64,000 bases of DNA, taken from contig WTGX01000007.1 in NCBI GenBank assembly GCA_011523385.1, forward strand, positions 1-64,000, written 5' to 3'. Below the pieces are notes generated by a model. The model saw only the letters and a list, made by a program, of their open reading frames with translations, was not told the DNA's origin and made no database searches. The translations under genes were made by a program, and so were the position numbers. Shown piece by piece: positions 19,793-28,080 of this stretch. The stretch's first letter is position 1. Every line of letters begins with the position of its first letter. This DNA comes from Nitrospira sp. (lineage in GTDB: Bacteria > Nitrospirota > Nitrospiria > Nitrospirales > UBA8639).

Positions 19793-20233
19793 TCAACCGA
19801 AATCGAACGCTTCAATTTCATTAACAATGGCAAGCAAATTCGGCTTAGCAAATTGCAGGTAGTCAACGGGAATACGATTGTGTTTGATGTCAGGCGGAAC
19901 GTGCTTGTGGTGAGGAAAAGTAGTTGCAAGTGAGGATTCATCGGGATGAGGAAAATCATCGTACCAATACAGGCGTTCTGTTCCTCGATACACTTCGTAG
20001 CCATACGACGTAATCAGACCATCTGCAAAATCCAATTCTTCCCGCATCCGAAGGCGAAGCCCATTGGAGAAAGTTGCCTCTCCCTCGGCGGTTCCCGTGT
20101 AAGGGCTGGTCGACCAAACGCGAATCGTTGATTGGAGAATGGAAGGACGATTCAGGGTTTCAGTAACGAAATGACTATACTCGGCAAGAGACCCGAGAGA
20201 ATTTTCGGCCATCTCAATAAGCAGGTTGGACAC
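19793..20233 (-). CDS. TumE-like (DUF6516) toxin
   Basis: [39 protein letters not shown]...[17 protein letters not shown]; paired with 20214..20483. Confidence 0.7.
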   Translation of the reverse strand: MSNLLIEMAENSLGSLAEYSHFVTETLNRPSILQSTIRVWSTSPYTGTAEGEATFSNGLRLRMREELDFADGLITSYGYEVYRGTERLYWYDDFPHPDESSLATTFPHHKHVPPDIKHNRIPVDYLQFAKPNLLAIVNEIEAFDFG

Positions 20234-20483
20234 GCAAAGCGTCTGCCGGATCGCCTTGTTGGATTTGCTCGCTATAGGCTGTCTTGCGGCGATGCCACGT
20301 TTCGTAAATGCCTTTCCAGCGGCTGAAGTCCATTCGGGTTTCGTCGAACTCGTCGTATTGCGATAGTCTCCCTGCCCTTAAGAGATCGTAAAAGTCCTGG
20401 CTGAGAATGCCGTATTTTTCTTCGTAGAGCGTGAGTCGCCGTTCAAGCTGCTTCATTTCAAGAACGAGTTCGTGAAGTTCCAC
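20214..20483 (-). CDS. TumA-like antitoxin
   Basis: 89 aa: [28 protein letters not shown]...[12 protein letters not shown]; overlaps the toxin ORF by 20 nt. Confidence 0.65.
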   Translation of the reverse strand: MELHELVLEMKQLERRLTLYEEKYGILSQDFYDLLRAGRLSQYDEFDETRMDFSRWKGIYETWHRRKTAYSEQIQQGDPADALRVQPAY

Positions 20484-20590
20484 CGTCTTTCTCCTTTATT
20501 GAATAGAGCGTAAGGCAAACCAACAAACAACGTCAAGATAACGAAATATAGGGATATTACATGAAATCGAGGAAGTGAAAAATAAGGAAG

Positions 20591-22360
20591 TCAGGCTCTT
20601 GGAAAACGGCGCTCCTCTTCCCTGATCCGAAGCGCGCGCAGCCGGTTCAGGGCCGCGGCGATTTCAAAGGCTCGAGGCCTGGCAAAATTGCCGGGGTGTC
20701 GTTCGCCCTGGTGATAGGGATCGAGTCCGTCCAAACCGGCGTCGTCAAAGAGTTCGGCCAGACCTTGGACGACCGCCTGCAAGCCCCCCTTCATCGAACG
20801 GCGGGACGCGAGATGCAGCGCATACCCTATCGCCCGGGTTTGGCTGAGGTCCACGAGTTGTTCCACGCCGCTCACATCAATCACCTCATGCCCATAGGCA
20901 ATGGCATCCACGGACCTGGCCTCGATTTTTACCTCGCGTTTTCCGCGGGAAGAATCGAGACTCTCCCACAGGGGAACCCTGGGCGTAACTCCGGATAACG
21001 GCGACGTTGTTTCGATTTCCCGTTTGGTCAGGAATTCCCGCGCGATTCGTTGGGCTTCTTTCGTTACGTCGAGCGGCTGATAGTCCTGCATCGCGACAAC
21101 GGTGTCGGCCACGTCGAAATAATCGCCACAGCCTCCCATCACCAATACCGTGGAAACCCCATGCCGTTCATATAATTCACGAACGCGGTCCACGAAGGGC
21201 GTGATAGGCTCACGCTCTTTGTGAACCAATGCCTGCATGCGGGCGTCCCTGACCATGAAATTCGTCGCGGAGGTATCCTCGTCCAACAACAGCGCGGTGG
21301 CCCCGACTTCGACGGCCTCGATAATCGAGGCGGCCTGACTGGTGCTCCCGCTTGCATTGTCCGTTGAAAATTTTGCGGTATCCTGTCCATAAGGAAGATT
21401 TTTGATAAACCTGCTGATGTCCACCCGTTCGACGTGGCGTCCATCCTCGGCGCGAATTTTGACGGCCCGTTCCGTTGTCACCACGTACTCCCGTCCATCT
21501 TCCGGCACGTGAGGATACACCCCGCGCTCCAAAGCTCGCAGGACCGTAGACTTGCCGTGATATCCGCCTCCTGCGATCAACGTGACGCCTTTGGGAATTC
21601 CGAAACCCGTCAACGAGCGCGTGAGTCTGCCGTCCCGAAAAACCGGATGCAGGATGGGAATCGACACATGTAATGAAGCGGGAGCGAGAAACGGTTGGGC
21701 CCGTTCACGTGAAAGCGGACGATCGGACGCCCCACTGCTCCTCGGCAGAATCGCCCCGTCAGCGATGAAGGCCACCAATCCCAAATCGTCCAATCGGGCG
21801 CGGATCGATTCCTGATTGTCCACGCAATCGACAAAAGTGCGTGCGCGTTCCTGATCCACGGACATCCACTTCAAGGCCCGTTCTGAAATTTCCGGCAATT
21901 CCTGACAGAGCATGGCTTCGGCTTGCCGGCCCAGGATGGTGCGGCCGTGCGCCGGCAGGCCGAGCGACAAGCGAGCTTCGACCCACTGTGGCGTCACCAC
22001 CAACGCCGTCCGCTCCAACACTTCCTGGCCGCCCACGTCGATCGCCATAAGCCCGCTTTTCCCGATCCCCCGGTTGCCCCGACACACTTGACGAATCGCA
22101 TGATCGACTTGCCGGATCAAAAAATCCTGCAACGCCACTCGTCGAACGCGACTGGAAAAAAGACCGGGCGGGAGCTTGGCGATGGTAGCGGGGACCCGAA
22201 CTCGAATCCTGGAAGGGGACGCAAAAGGGTCGCCTTGTACGTGGTCGATGAATAACGTGAACCAGGGATACGCGTAGGCCCCCTGCAAGTCCTTGTAGGC
22301 CTTGTAGCCCCGGCCATCGATCCGGGCGAGGATCTTTTTGAGATCATCAACGGTGTGCAT
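20591..22360 (-). CDS. ABC-class ATPase
   Basis: GVTLIAGGGYHGKSTVLRALERGVYPHVPEDGREYVVT and LLLDEDTSATNFMVRDARMQ, characteristic of the 'predicted ATPase of the ABC class' family. Confidence 0.85.
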   Translation of the reverse strand: MHTVDDLKKILARIDGRGYKAYKDLQGAYAYPWFTLFIDHVQGDPFASPSRIRVRVPATIAKLPPGLFSSRVRRVALQDFLIRQVDHAIRQVCRGNRGIGKSGLMAIDVGGQEVLERTALVVTPQWVEARLSLGLPAHGRTILGRQAEAMLCQELPEISERALKWMSVDQERARTFVDCVDNQESIRARLDDLGLVAFIADGAILPRSSGASDRPLSRERAQPFLAPASLHVSIPILHPVFRDGRLTRSLTGFGIPKGVTLIAGGGYHGKSTVLRALERGVYPHVPEDGREYVVTTERAVKIRAEDGRHVERVDISRFIKNLPYGQDTAKFSTDNASGSTSQAASIIEAVEVGATALLLDEDTSATNFMVRDARMQALVHKEREPITPFVDRVRELYERHGVSTVLVMGGCGDYFDVADTVVAMQDYQPLDVTKEAQRIAREFLTKREIETTSPLSGVTPRVPLWESLDSSRGKREVKIEARSVDAIAYGHEVIDVSGVEQLVDLSQTRAIGYALHLASRRSMKGGLQAVVQGLAELFDDAGLDGLDPYHQGERHPGNFARPRAFEIAAALNRLRALRIREEERRFPRA

Positions 22361-22373
22361 CGGAAAGAGGGTG

Positions 22374-23309
22374 CTATTGATAAAACTTGGCCGGTGTTGC
22401 GCTCACGCGCACGTTCGACAATTCCTCCAATGCCACCATCAAGGCATGCGTGCCGGAGCGTCCGTGCCCATGCGCCTGAACGGCAAGATAGAGTTGATGG
22501 ATCAATGCAAGTCCGGGCAGGACCAGCCCCATGCGCCTGCTTTCCTCCAGAGCCATGCCCATATCCTTCACGAAATGTTCGACGAAAAACCCGGGGGCGA
22601 AGTTTCGAGCCAGGATTCGGGGGGCCAGGTTGTCCAACGTCCAACACGCCGCGGCACCGCCCCGGATGGATTGCAGCATGGTTTCCAGATCCAACCCCGC
22701 GCGGTAGCCGTACAACAACGACTCGCAGACCCCGATCATCGTTCCCGCGATCGTAATCTGATTGCAGAGCTTGGCGTGCTGGCCGGCACCCGTCTCACCC
22801 TGATGCACGATCGTCCGGCCCAAGCATTCAAACAGCGGCCTGACCATTTCCATGACGCGGGCTTCTCCGCCCACCATGATGGACAACGAGGCGTTGCGTG
22901 CCCCCGTATCCCCGCCCGAAACCGGAGCATCCAGAAAATGCGCGCCACGGGCCGTGACGGTTTCGGCTATGGTTCCGGCCAGACTCGGAGGCGCGGTCGT
23001 CATATCCACAAACACCATTCCGGTTCGAGCCTGATGCACGAGGCCTGATTCGCCCAGGTAGACGTCGGACACGTCCCGGGGAAACCCCACCATCGTGAAG
23101 ACTGCGTCGGACTCATCGGCTACTCGTGCGGGCGAATCCGCCCATCGCGCCCCTCGTTGAAGCAGTTCTTCGGCTTTCGATCTCGTTCGTGAAAAAATGG
23201 TGAGCGCATGGCCCTGGGCCAGCAGATGCCCGGCCATGGCCGTTCCCATGACACCCGTCCCGATCCATCCGAGGCGAAGCGGAGACGGCAGTGTGAATGG
23301 TTCAGACAT
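22374..23309 (-). CDS. 3-hydroxyisobutyrate dehydrogenase-family NAD(P)-dependent oxidoreductase
   Basis: LRLGWIGTGVMGTAMAGHLLAQGH; FLDAPVSGGDTGARN. Confidence 0.88.
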   Translation of the reverse strand: MSEPFTLPSPLRLGWIGTGVMGTAMAGHLLAQGHALTIFSRTRSKAEELLQRGARWADSPARVADESDAVFTMVGFPRDVSDVYLGESGLVHQARTGMVFVDMTTAPPSLAGTIAETVTARGAHFLDAPVSGGDTGARNASLSIMVGGEARVMEMVRPLFECLGRTIVHQGETGAGQHAKLCNQITIAGTMIGVCESLLYGYRAGLDLETMLQSIRGGAAACWTLDNLAPRILARNFAPGFFVEHFVKDMGMALEESRRMGLVLPGLALIHQLYLAVQAHGHGRSGTHALMVALEELSNVRVSATPAKFYQ

Positions 23310-23326
23310 GGCGAAGAGAAAACTGT

Positions 23327-24472
23327 TTACCCTGTGGGCAAGGCTGGTTGTTGCCGAGTCAGACAATGCAACGTCCCGAACCCCCACGCCAGATCGACCG
23401 CGTGGATCCCGACAACCTGGCGATCCTGAAACAGTTCGTTCAAAATGCCCAGGGCTATCCGGTCATTGGGATCGTTGAACGTGGGGACCAGGATTGCCGT
23501 ATTCGCAATATAAAAATTGGCGTAGCTGGCGGGAAGCCGCCGGCCGTGAAAGGACAGCGGGGCCGGCATGGGTAACGGCACCACCTCGATTTTTGTTCCA
23601 TTCTCCAACGTCGCGTTTTCCAGGCGCTCCCGGTTTTCAGCCAACCCGCGGTGATTGGCGTCACGGACGTCCCGTTCCTGACACAACACCACCGTCGTCG
23701 GATTCACGAAACGACACACGTCATCCACGTGCCCATGGGTATCGTCCCCGGCAATGCCTTTGTTCAACCAGACCACGTTGGTGACACCCAGAGATTGTTT
23801 GAACACCGCCTCATAGTCCGCAGCCAGAAACCCCGGGTTACGCACCTGAACGGCGCGGTCCAGCAGACATTCCTCGGTGGTCAACAGGGTCCCGGTCCCG
23901 TTCACGTCGATGCTGCCCCCTTCAAGAACCACGTTCCGCCCATTGTGCATGACGGGAAACAAGCGGCATTTCAACCGGGAAGCCAGCTTCCCCGGCACCC
24001 GATCGTCCTTTTTCCAATCAGGATAACGAGCCCACGCGGTGAAGCGGAACCGTGCGATAGCCATTTCCGAAACCGGCCGGTCCCGCGTCACAAACATCGG
24101 ACCGAAGTCGCGAGTCCACCCGCGATCCGTTGCAATCCGAAAAAACTCGATAGCGGAAAGACCGGCTCCGGCCCGTGTCAACACGCTCCGCGCACGATCC
24201 TCATGAGTCCGGGACTGCACGAGAATACGGACCCGTTCTCCTTCCGCCAACTTCCGAACGATCTCCCCATAGACCCAGTGAATGGCGGCCAGTTTCCCTG
24301 GCCAATCCGAGACGTTATGGGGCCACCCCAGCCACGTTGCCTCATGCGGCTCCCATTCCGCGGGCATGCGAAACCCTGCTTGAGCAGGGGCGTGATTCGC
24401 TGCCTTCTTTTCGGAAGGGAGAGGACTACGGGGTGAGAGGTCCGGAGGATTTTTTCTAACACTCGCCATCAT
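23327..24472 (-). CDS. aguA: Agmatine deiminase
   Basis: MPAEWEPHEATWLGWPHNVSDWPGK; VVLEGGSIDVNGTGTLLTTEECLL; GDDTHGHVDDVCRFV. Confidence 0.92.
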   Translation of the reverse strand: MMASVRKNPPDLSPRSPLPSEKKAANHAPAQAGFRMPAEWEPHEATWLGWPHNVSDWPGKLAAIHWVYGEIVRKLAEGERVRILVQSRTHEDRARSVLTRAGAGLSAIEFFRIATDRGWTRDFGPMFVTRDRPVSEMAIARFRFTAWARYPDWKKDDRVPGKLASRLKCRLFPVMHNGRNVVLEGGSIDVNGTGTLLTTEECLLDRAVQVRNPGFLAADYEAVFKQSLGVTNVVWLNKGIAGDDTHGHVDDVCRFVNPTTVVLCQERDVRDANHRGLAENRERLENATLENGTKIEVVPLPMPAPLSFHGRRLPASYANFYIANTAILVPTFNDPNDRIALGILNELFQDRQVVGIHAVDLAWGFGTLHCLTRQQPALPTG

Positions 24473-25367
24473 CGCTCTGGTCAAAGAACCTCTTCGTGAG
24501 GCCGCCATACGCATCGACCCGGCGGTCCCGGAGAAACGGCCAATTGCGCCGGACTTCCTCAACCCGGCTGACGTTCACTTCGGCGAGAAGAATCTCTTCC
24601 TTGTCGATCGACGCCTCAGCCATGACCGTGCCGAACGGGTCGCACAGGAACGAACTCCCCCAAAATTCGATGCCGTCTCCGCCTGCATCTGGTTTCTCAT
24701 GCCCCACGCGGTTCACCGCGGCGACAAACACGCCGTTCGCAATCGCGTGACTGCGTTGAATGGTCTGCCAGGCACTCCGTTGTAACTCGCCTTCCTGTGC
24801 TTTTTCCGATGGATGCCACCCGATGGCAGTGGGGTAGAACAACATCTCTGCCCCCTGCAACGTCGTGAGCCGCGCGGCTTCGGGATACCATTGGTCCCAA
24901 CAGATGAGGGTGCCAATTTTACCCGCACTCGTTTGAATCGCCTGAAAGCCCCTGTCTCCAGGAGTGAAATAAAACTTCTCGTAGTACGCCGGATCATCGG
25001 GAATATGCATCTTGCGGTACAGGCCGGCAATGGATCCGTCGCCGTCAACCACAACCACCGAATTGTGATAGATCCCGGCCGTCCGTCGTTCAAAAACCGG
25101 CACGATAATCACCACGTTGAACTGACCCGCCACCTCACCCAACGCCTCGGTCGAAGGCCCGGGAACCGACTCGGCCAAATCAAACAACGCCGCATCTTCC
25201 GTTTGGCAAAAATATTGCGAACGAAACAGTTCCGGCAAACAGACAACCTTGGCCCCACGCCGTGCGGCTTCTTCGACTTTCGCAACGGTCGAGCCAAGGT
25301 TCTCCTGGGGAACAGCCCCACAAGACATCTGGACCAAGGCTATCGTCAGTTTGTTTCCAAGGTTCAT
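24456..25367 (-). CDS. aguB: N-carbamoylputrescine amidase (carbon-nitrogen hydrolase)
   Basis: KVVCLPELFRSQYFCQTED; GTLICWDQWYPEAARL; adjacent aguA. Confidence 0.92.
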   Translation of the reverse strand: MNLGNKLTIALVQMSCGAVPQENLGSTVAKVEEAARRGAKVVCLPELFRSQYFCQTEDAALFDLAESVPGPSTEALGEVAGQFNVVIIVPVFERRTAGIYHNSVVVVDGDGSIAGLYRKMHIPDDPAYYEKFYFTPGDRGFQAIQTSAGKIGTLICWDQWYPEAARLTTLQGAEMLFYPTAIGWHPSEKAQEGELQRSAWQTIQRSHAIANGVFVAAVNRVGHEKPDAGGDGIEFWGSSFLCDPFGTVMAEASIDKEEILLAEVNVSRVEEVRRNWPFLRDRRVDAYGGLTKRFFDQSDDGEC

Positions 25368-25461
25368 GAGATGAGCCTACCGAAACCTCCGTCATCGTAA
25401 AATGTTTCTCTCCAACACTTGATTGAAGTAACCAATATCACGCAGCCAGCCAGTTGACTTG

Positions 25462-26364
25462 TTATTTGAATACCTTATCCTCAAATAACGCATAGTCATG
25501 AAGGAAAGCTTCGATCAACTTAGAGTTGGCGGCTTTCTCCGGATTATCTGCGATAGCCTTTTCAATTTTATCTATATGCTCTTGTGGCATATTGTTAAAG
25601 CTATGATTAACTGTGTCAGCTTGTTCGAGTACATATTTCGCAAAGCCGCTTGGCCACCAATATTTCCTAGGGCTGATCGTTCCAGATTTAAGCGCAATGC
25701 GACTTGACCGCATTTTCGGGAGATCTTTGGCCTTGATACAACCCAATATTATGAATGAAGGGACTTTTGTATATACAAATAAATCAGTTAGATCAGTAAA
25801 ATCTCCAATGACTCCCATTTGCAATGTTCTTAAGAAATATCTGTTGATATTAGGAGGAAGTCCATCATACGTAGTGGAGTCTATTTCCGGTAATGGAAAG
25901 ACATGTTGTTCATATTGATTGAGATTATCGATTTTTCCGAGGACATAATTAGCGAGATGTTTTTCAGCAGAATTAAGGGCTTCATAATACTCCTTGGATC
26001 TACCTTCATTTAGTTTTTGGCTTCTAGTATATGTCAGAGTCCGCCATGAAATGGACGCACAAAATTTAGACATCCACTCGCCATAATTCGCTACCGACTC
26101 CCCCTTTTCTACAAATGGGAAAAAAATCTCATTAGCAAACTTAGTTTCCCATCCCGAAAAAAGATCCTCGCAGTCACCGCATAACCAATATTCCTTTGCA
26201 GTGTCCTGAACACGCTTGGACATATCATCTAAATTCCTGAGAAAACTTGTGATAGAGGTTTTTTTGACCCACTTTCCAATAAACTTTGGAATAAAGTGGC
26301 TTTCCTCTAATTGAGAATAATTTTTGCAAAGCTCGCAAAAACCCTGCATGAAACCCTCCAACAT
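25462..26364 (-). CDS. HNH-like/zinc-finger hypothetical protein
   Basis: FCELCKNYSQLEESHFIPKFIGKW...YWLCGDCEDLFSGWE: two CXXC plus SHxIPK pattern. Confidence 0.5.
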   Translation of the reverse strand: MLEGFMQGFCELCKNYSQLEESHFIPKFIGKWVKKTSITSFLRNLDDMSKRVQDTAKEYWLCGDCEDLFSGWETKFANEIFFPFVEKGESVANYGEWMSKFCASISWRTLTYTRSQKLNEGRSKEYYEALNSAEKHLANYVLGKIDNLNQYEQHVFPLPEIDSTTYDGLPPNINRYFLRTLQMGVIGDFTDLTDLFVYTKVPSFIILGCIKAKDLPKMRSSRIALKSGTISPRKYWWPSGFAKYVLEQADTVNHSFNNMPQEHIDKIEKAIADNPEKAANSKLIEAFLHDYALFEDKVFK

Positions 26365-26430
26365 TCAGATAACGACCAAATTCACCGACAACGATGAAGC
26401 ACAGCAGAATTTCTCTCTGAACACAGCACG

Positions 26431-27840
26431 CTATGATATTTGTCTTTCTTTGGTTTCATTTTCCAGCCACCCACTGGCCGTTTTCTCGTCTTGTTCGATA
26501 GCCACTTCCACGGCTCGTTTGGCGCGCTCTAGCAGGTATTTCGATTGCTTGCGCAGGTTAAAGGATTCTATGACTTTTTCCTGAATTTGAGTTTGTTTCT
26601 TTGTAGAGATAATTGGCAGGAAAATCTTACCAAACTCATCCTTGTTTATGGCCGTGAGAATTGTTCCACTGCACCCATTTTTTAGTTGCAGTTGTCCAAC
26701 AACGCTCTTGAGCAATACCAACAGGGTTTCTGAACTATAGTTTTTTGAATTGATGACATGAAAGCCCGTTGAACAAAGCGCGTGGTTATATTCCTTGTCA
26801 ATCAAAGCGATACTGGATAACGATCCCTCGATTGACGAAACAATCAGATCCCCAGTTTTTACTTTACGCCTTGCTCTACTCGGCAGGTTTTGTCCTTCTT
26901 CCACCATGCAATCAGCAATCTCTCCGTTGCCGGTGATATTTGCGAGTTCGATATATTTATATTGCCGTTTGTCCTTAGGTTTATAATTTTTGTCGCTCAA
27001 AGCAACCAGATTCCCCAGCGTATCCCAACCACCTTTGTAGGCTTTAATGGTGTTGGCGATTTCCTCATATTTCGGCTGAAAGTATTCTGCGTCAATGCGT
27101 TCGGCTTGTTCCGTATCGGAATAATTCTTGACAAAGGTTAGCTGGCGCTTGGGTTGCCAATCAGTCAAGCCGAGTTCGGAGAGAAGGATGTTTTGGGCAT
27201 TGCCATAAACGCGCTTCGATTCCATAGCCTTTGAGTGCCCATAAAATGATACGTCATTTATTCTCGATTCAAAGTCACTCGATAATCGTGCAATTCTAAG
27301 CTGGCGTATATCAGGCAATATTAAGCCGGTCTGCCCCCCGCCTCTTATTGACCGCAAGATTTGATGCTGACCATATCGACCAATGAGAAATGCGTATAGA
27401 TAACCAGGGATTATTTTGCTTATTTCTACTCTTGCAATACCCAGTTTACAATTCGCTACCAGTTTTTCGGACGGCTCATACACCAGCCCGACGAGACCGG
27501 TATTCGCACCAACGATTGTAATAAGTATGTCATCCTTAAAAATGTGTGACCGCTTTAAAGCTTTAAAACAGGATTCTGGTATGTGCACGATGTTTCGATC
27601 ATGGAGCATCATGTCAGTGCCTAAATCCTGCCCCCGCAAATACCTTATACCCTCCGAGTCATCAAAATTTTCTGCTATTTTTACGTGGTTTCCGTCCGTG
27701 ACATGAGCAATGTCAGACAACATTGAATATGGGGCATTGGCAACTGTATTAAAACTATCTACAAACTCAGGCAGAAAAAATTGCGAGTCAATTCGCTCGT
27801 TCTTATTAGCTTCTGAAAGATGTGCAATGGTGACCTGCAT
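26431..27840 (-). CDS. hsdS: Type I-style specificity subunit S
   Basis: Two TRD-like halves (e.g. TDGNHVKIAENFDDSEGIRYLRGQDLG; ILRSIRGGGQTGLILPDIRQLRI; SIEGSLSSIALIDKEYNHALCSTGFHVI). Confidence 0.85.
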   Translation of the reverse strand: MQVTIAHLSEANKNERIDSQFFLPEFVDSFNTVANAPYSMLSDIAHVTDGNHVKIAENFDDSEGIRYLRGQDLGTDMMLHDRNIVHIPESCFKALKRSHIFKDDILITIVGANTGLVGLVYEPSEKLVANCKLGIARVEISKIIPGYLYAFLIGRYGQHQILRSIRGGGQTGLILPDIRQLRIARLSSDFESRINDVSFYGHSKAMESKRVYGNAQNILLSELGLTDWQPKRQLTFVKNYSDTEQAERIDAEYFQPKYEEIANTIKAYKGGWDTLGNLVALSDKNYKPKDKRQYKYIELANITGNGEIADCMVEEGQNLPSRARRKVKTGDLIVSSIEGSLSSIALIDKEYNHALCSTGFHVINSKNYSSETLLVLLKSVVGQLQLKNGCSGTILTAINKDEFGKIFLPIISTKKQTQIQEKVIESFNLRKQSKYLLERAKRAVEVAIEQDEKTASGWLENETKERQIS

Positions 27841-27873
27841 CCTCACTCCTTCAACGGACCAGCGCAATATCTC

Positions 27874-28080
27874 CTACTGAACAGTTTTCCATGCCTCGTC
27901 TTCTTCTGATTTATTCCAATCTTCCGCCAGACTGTCTTCGCTGAGCAAAGCACATTCGCTGGCATTTAATAATTCCCGTTGATGTTCGATACGCTGCTTC
28001 ATGAACAGAAAGAAATCATAGACTTCCTGACGCGCCCATTCCGGCAAGACAGATACATCAATTGATTTTATTGATTGCAT
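27874..28080 (-). CDS. Small DUF2281/antitoxin-like protein
   Basis: 68 aa: LPEWARQEVYDFFLFMKQR...LLSEDSLAEDWNKSEEDEAW; embedded between methylase and specificity genes. Confidence 0.6.
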   Translation of the reverse strand: MQSIKSIDVSVLPEWARQEVYDFFLFMKQRIEHQRELLNASECALLSEDSLAEDWNKSEEDEAWKTVQ

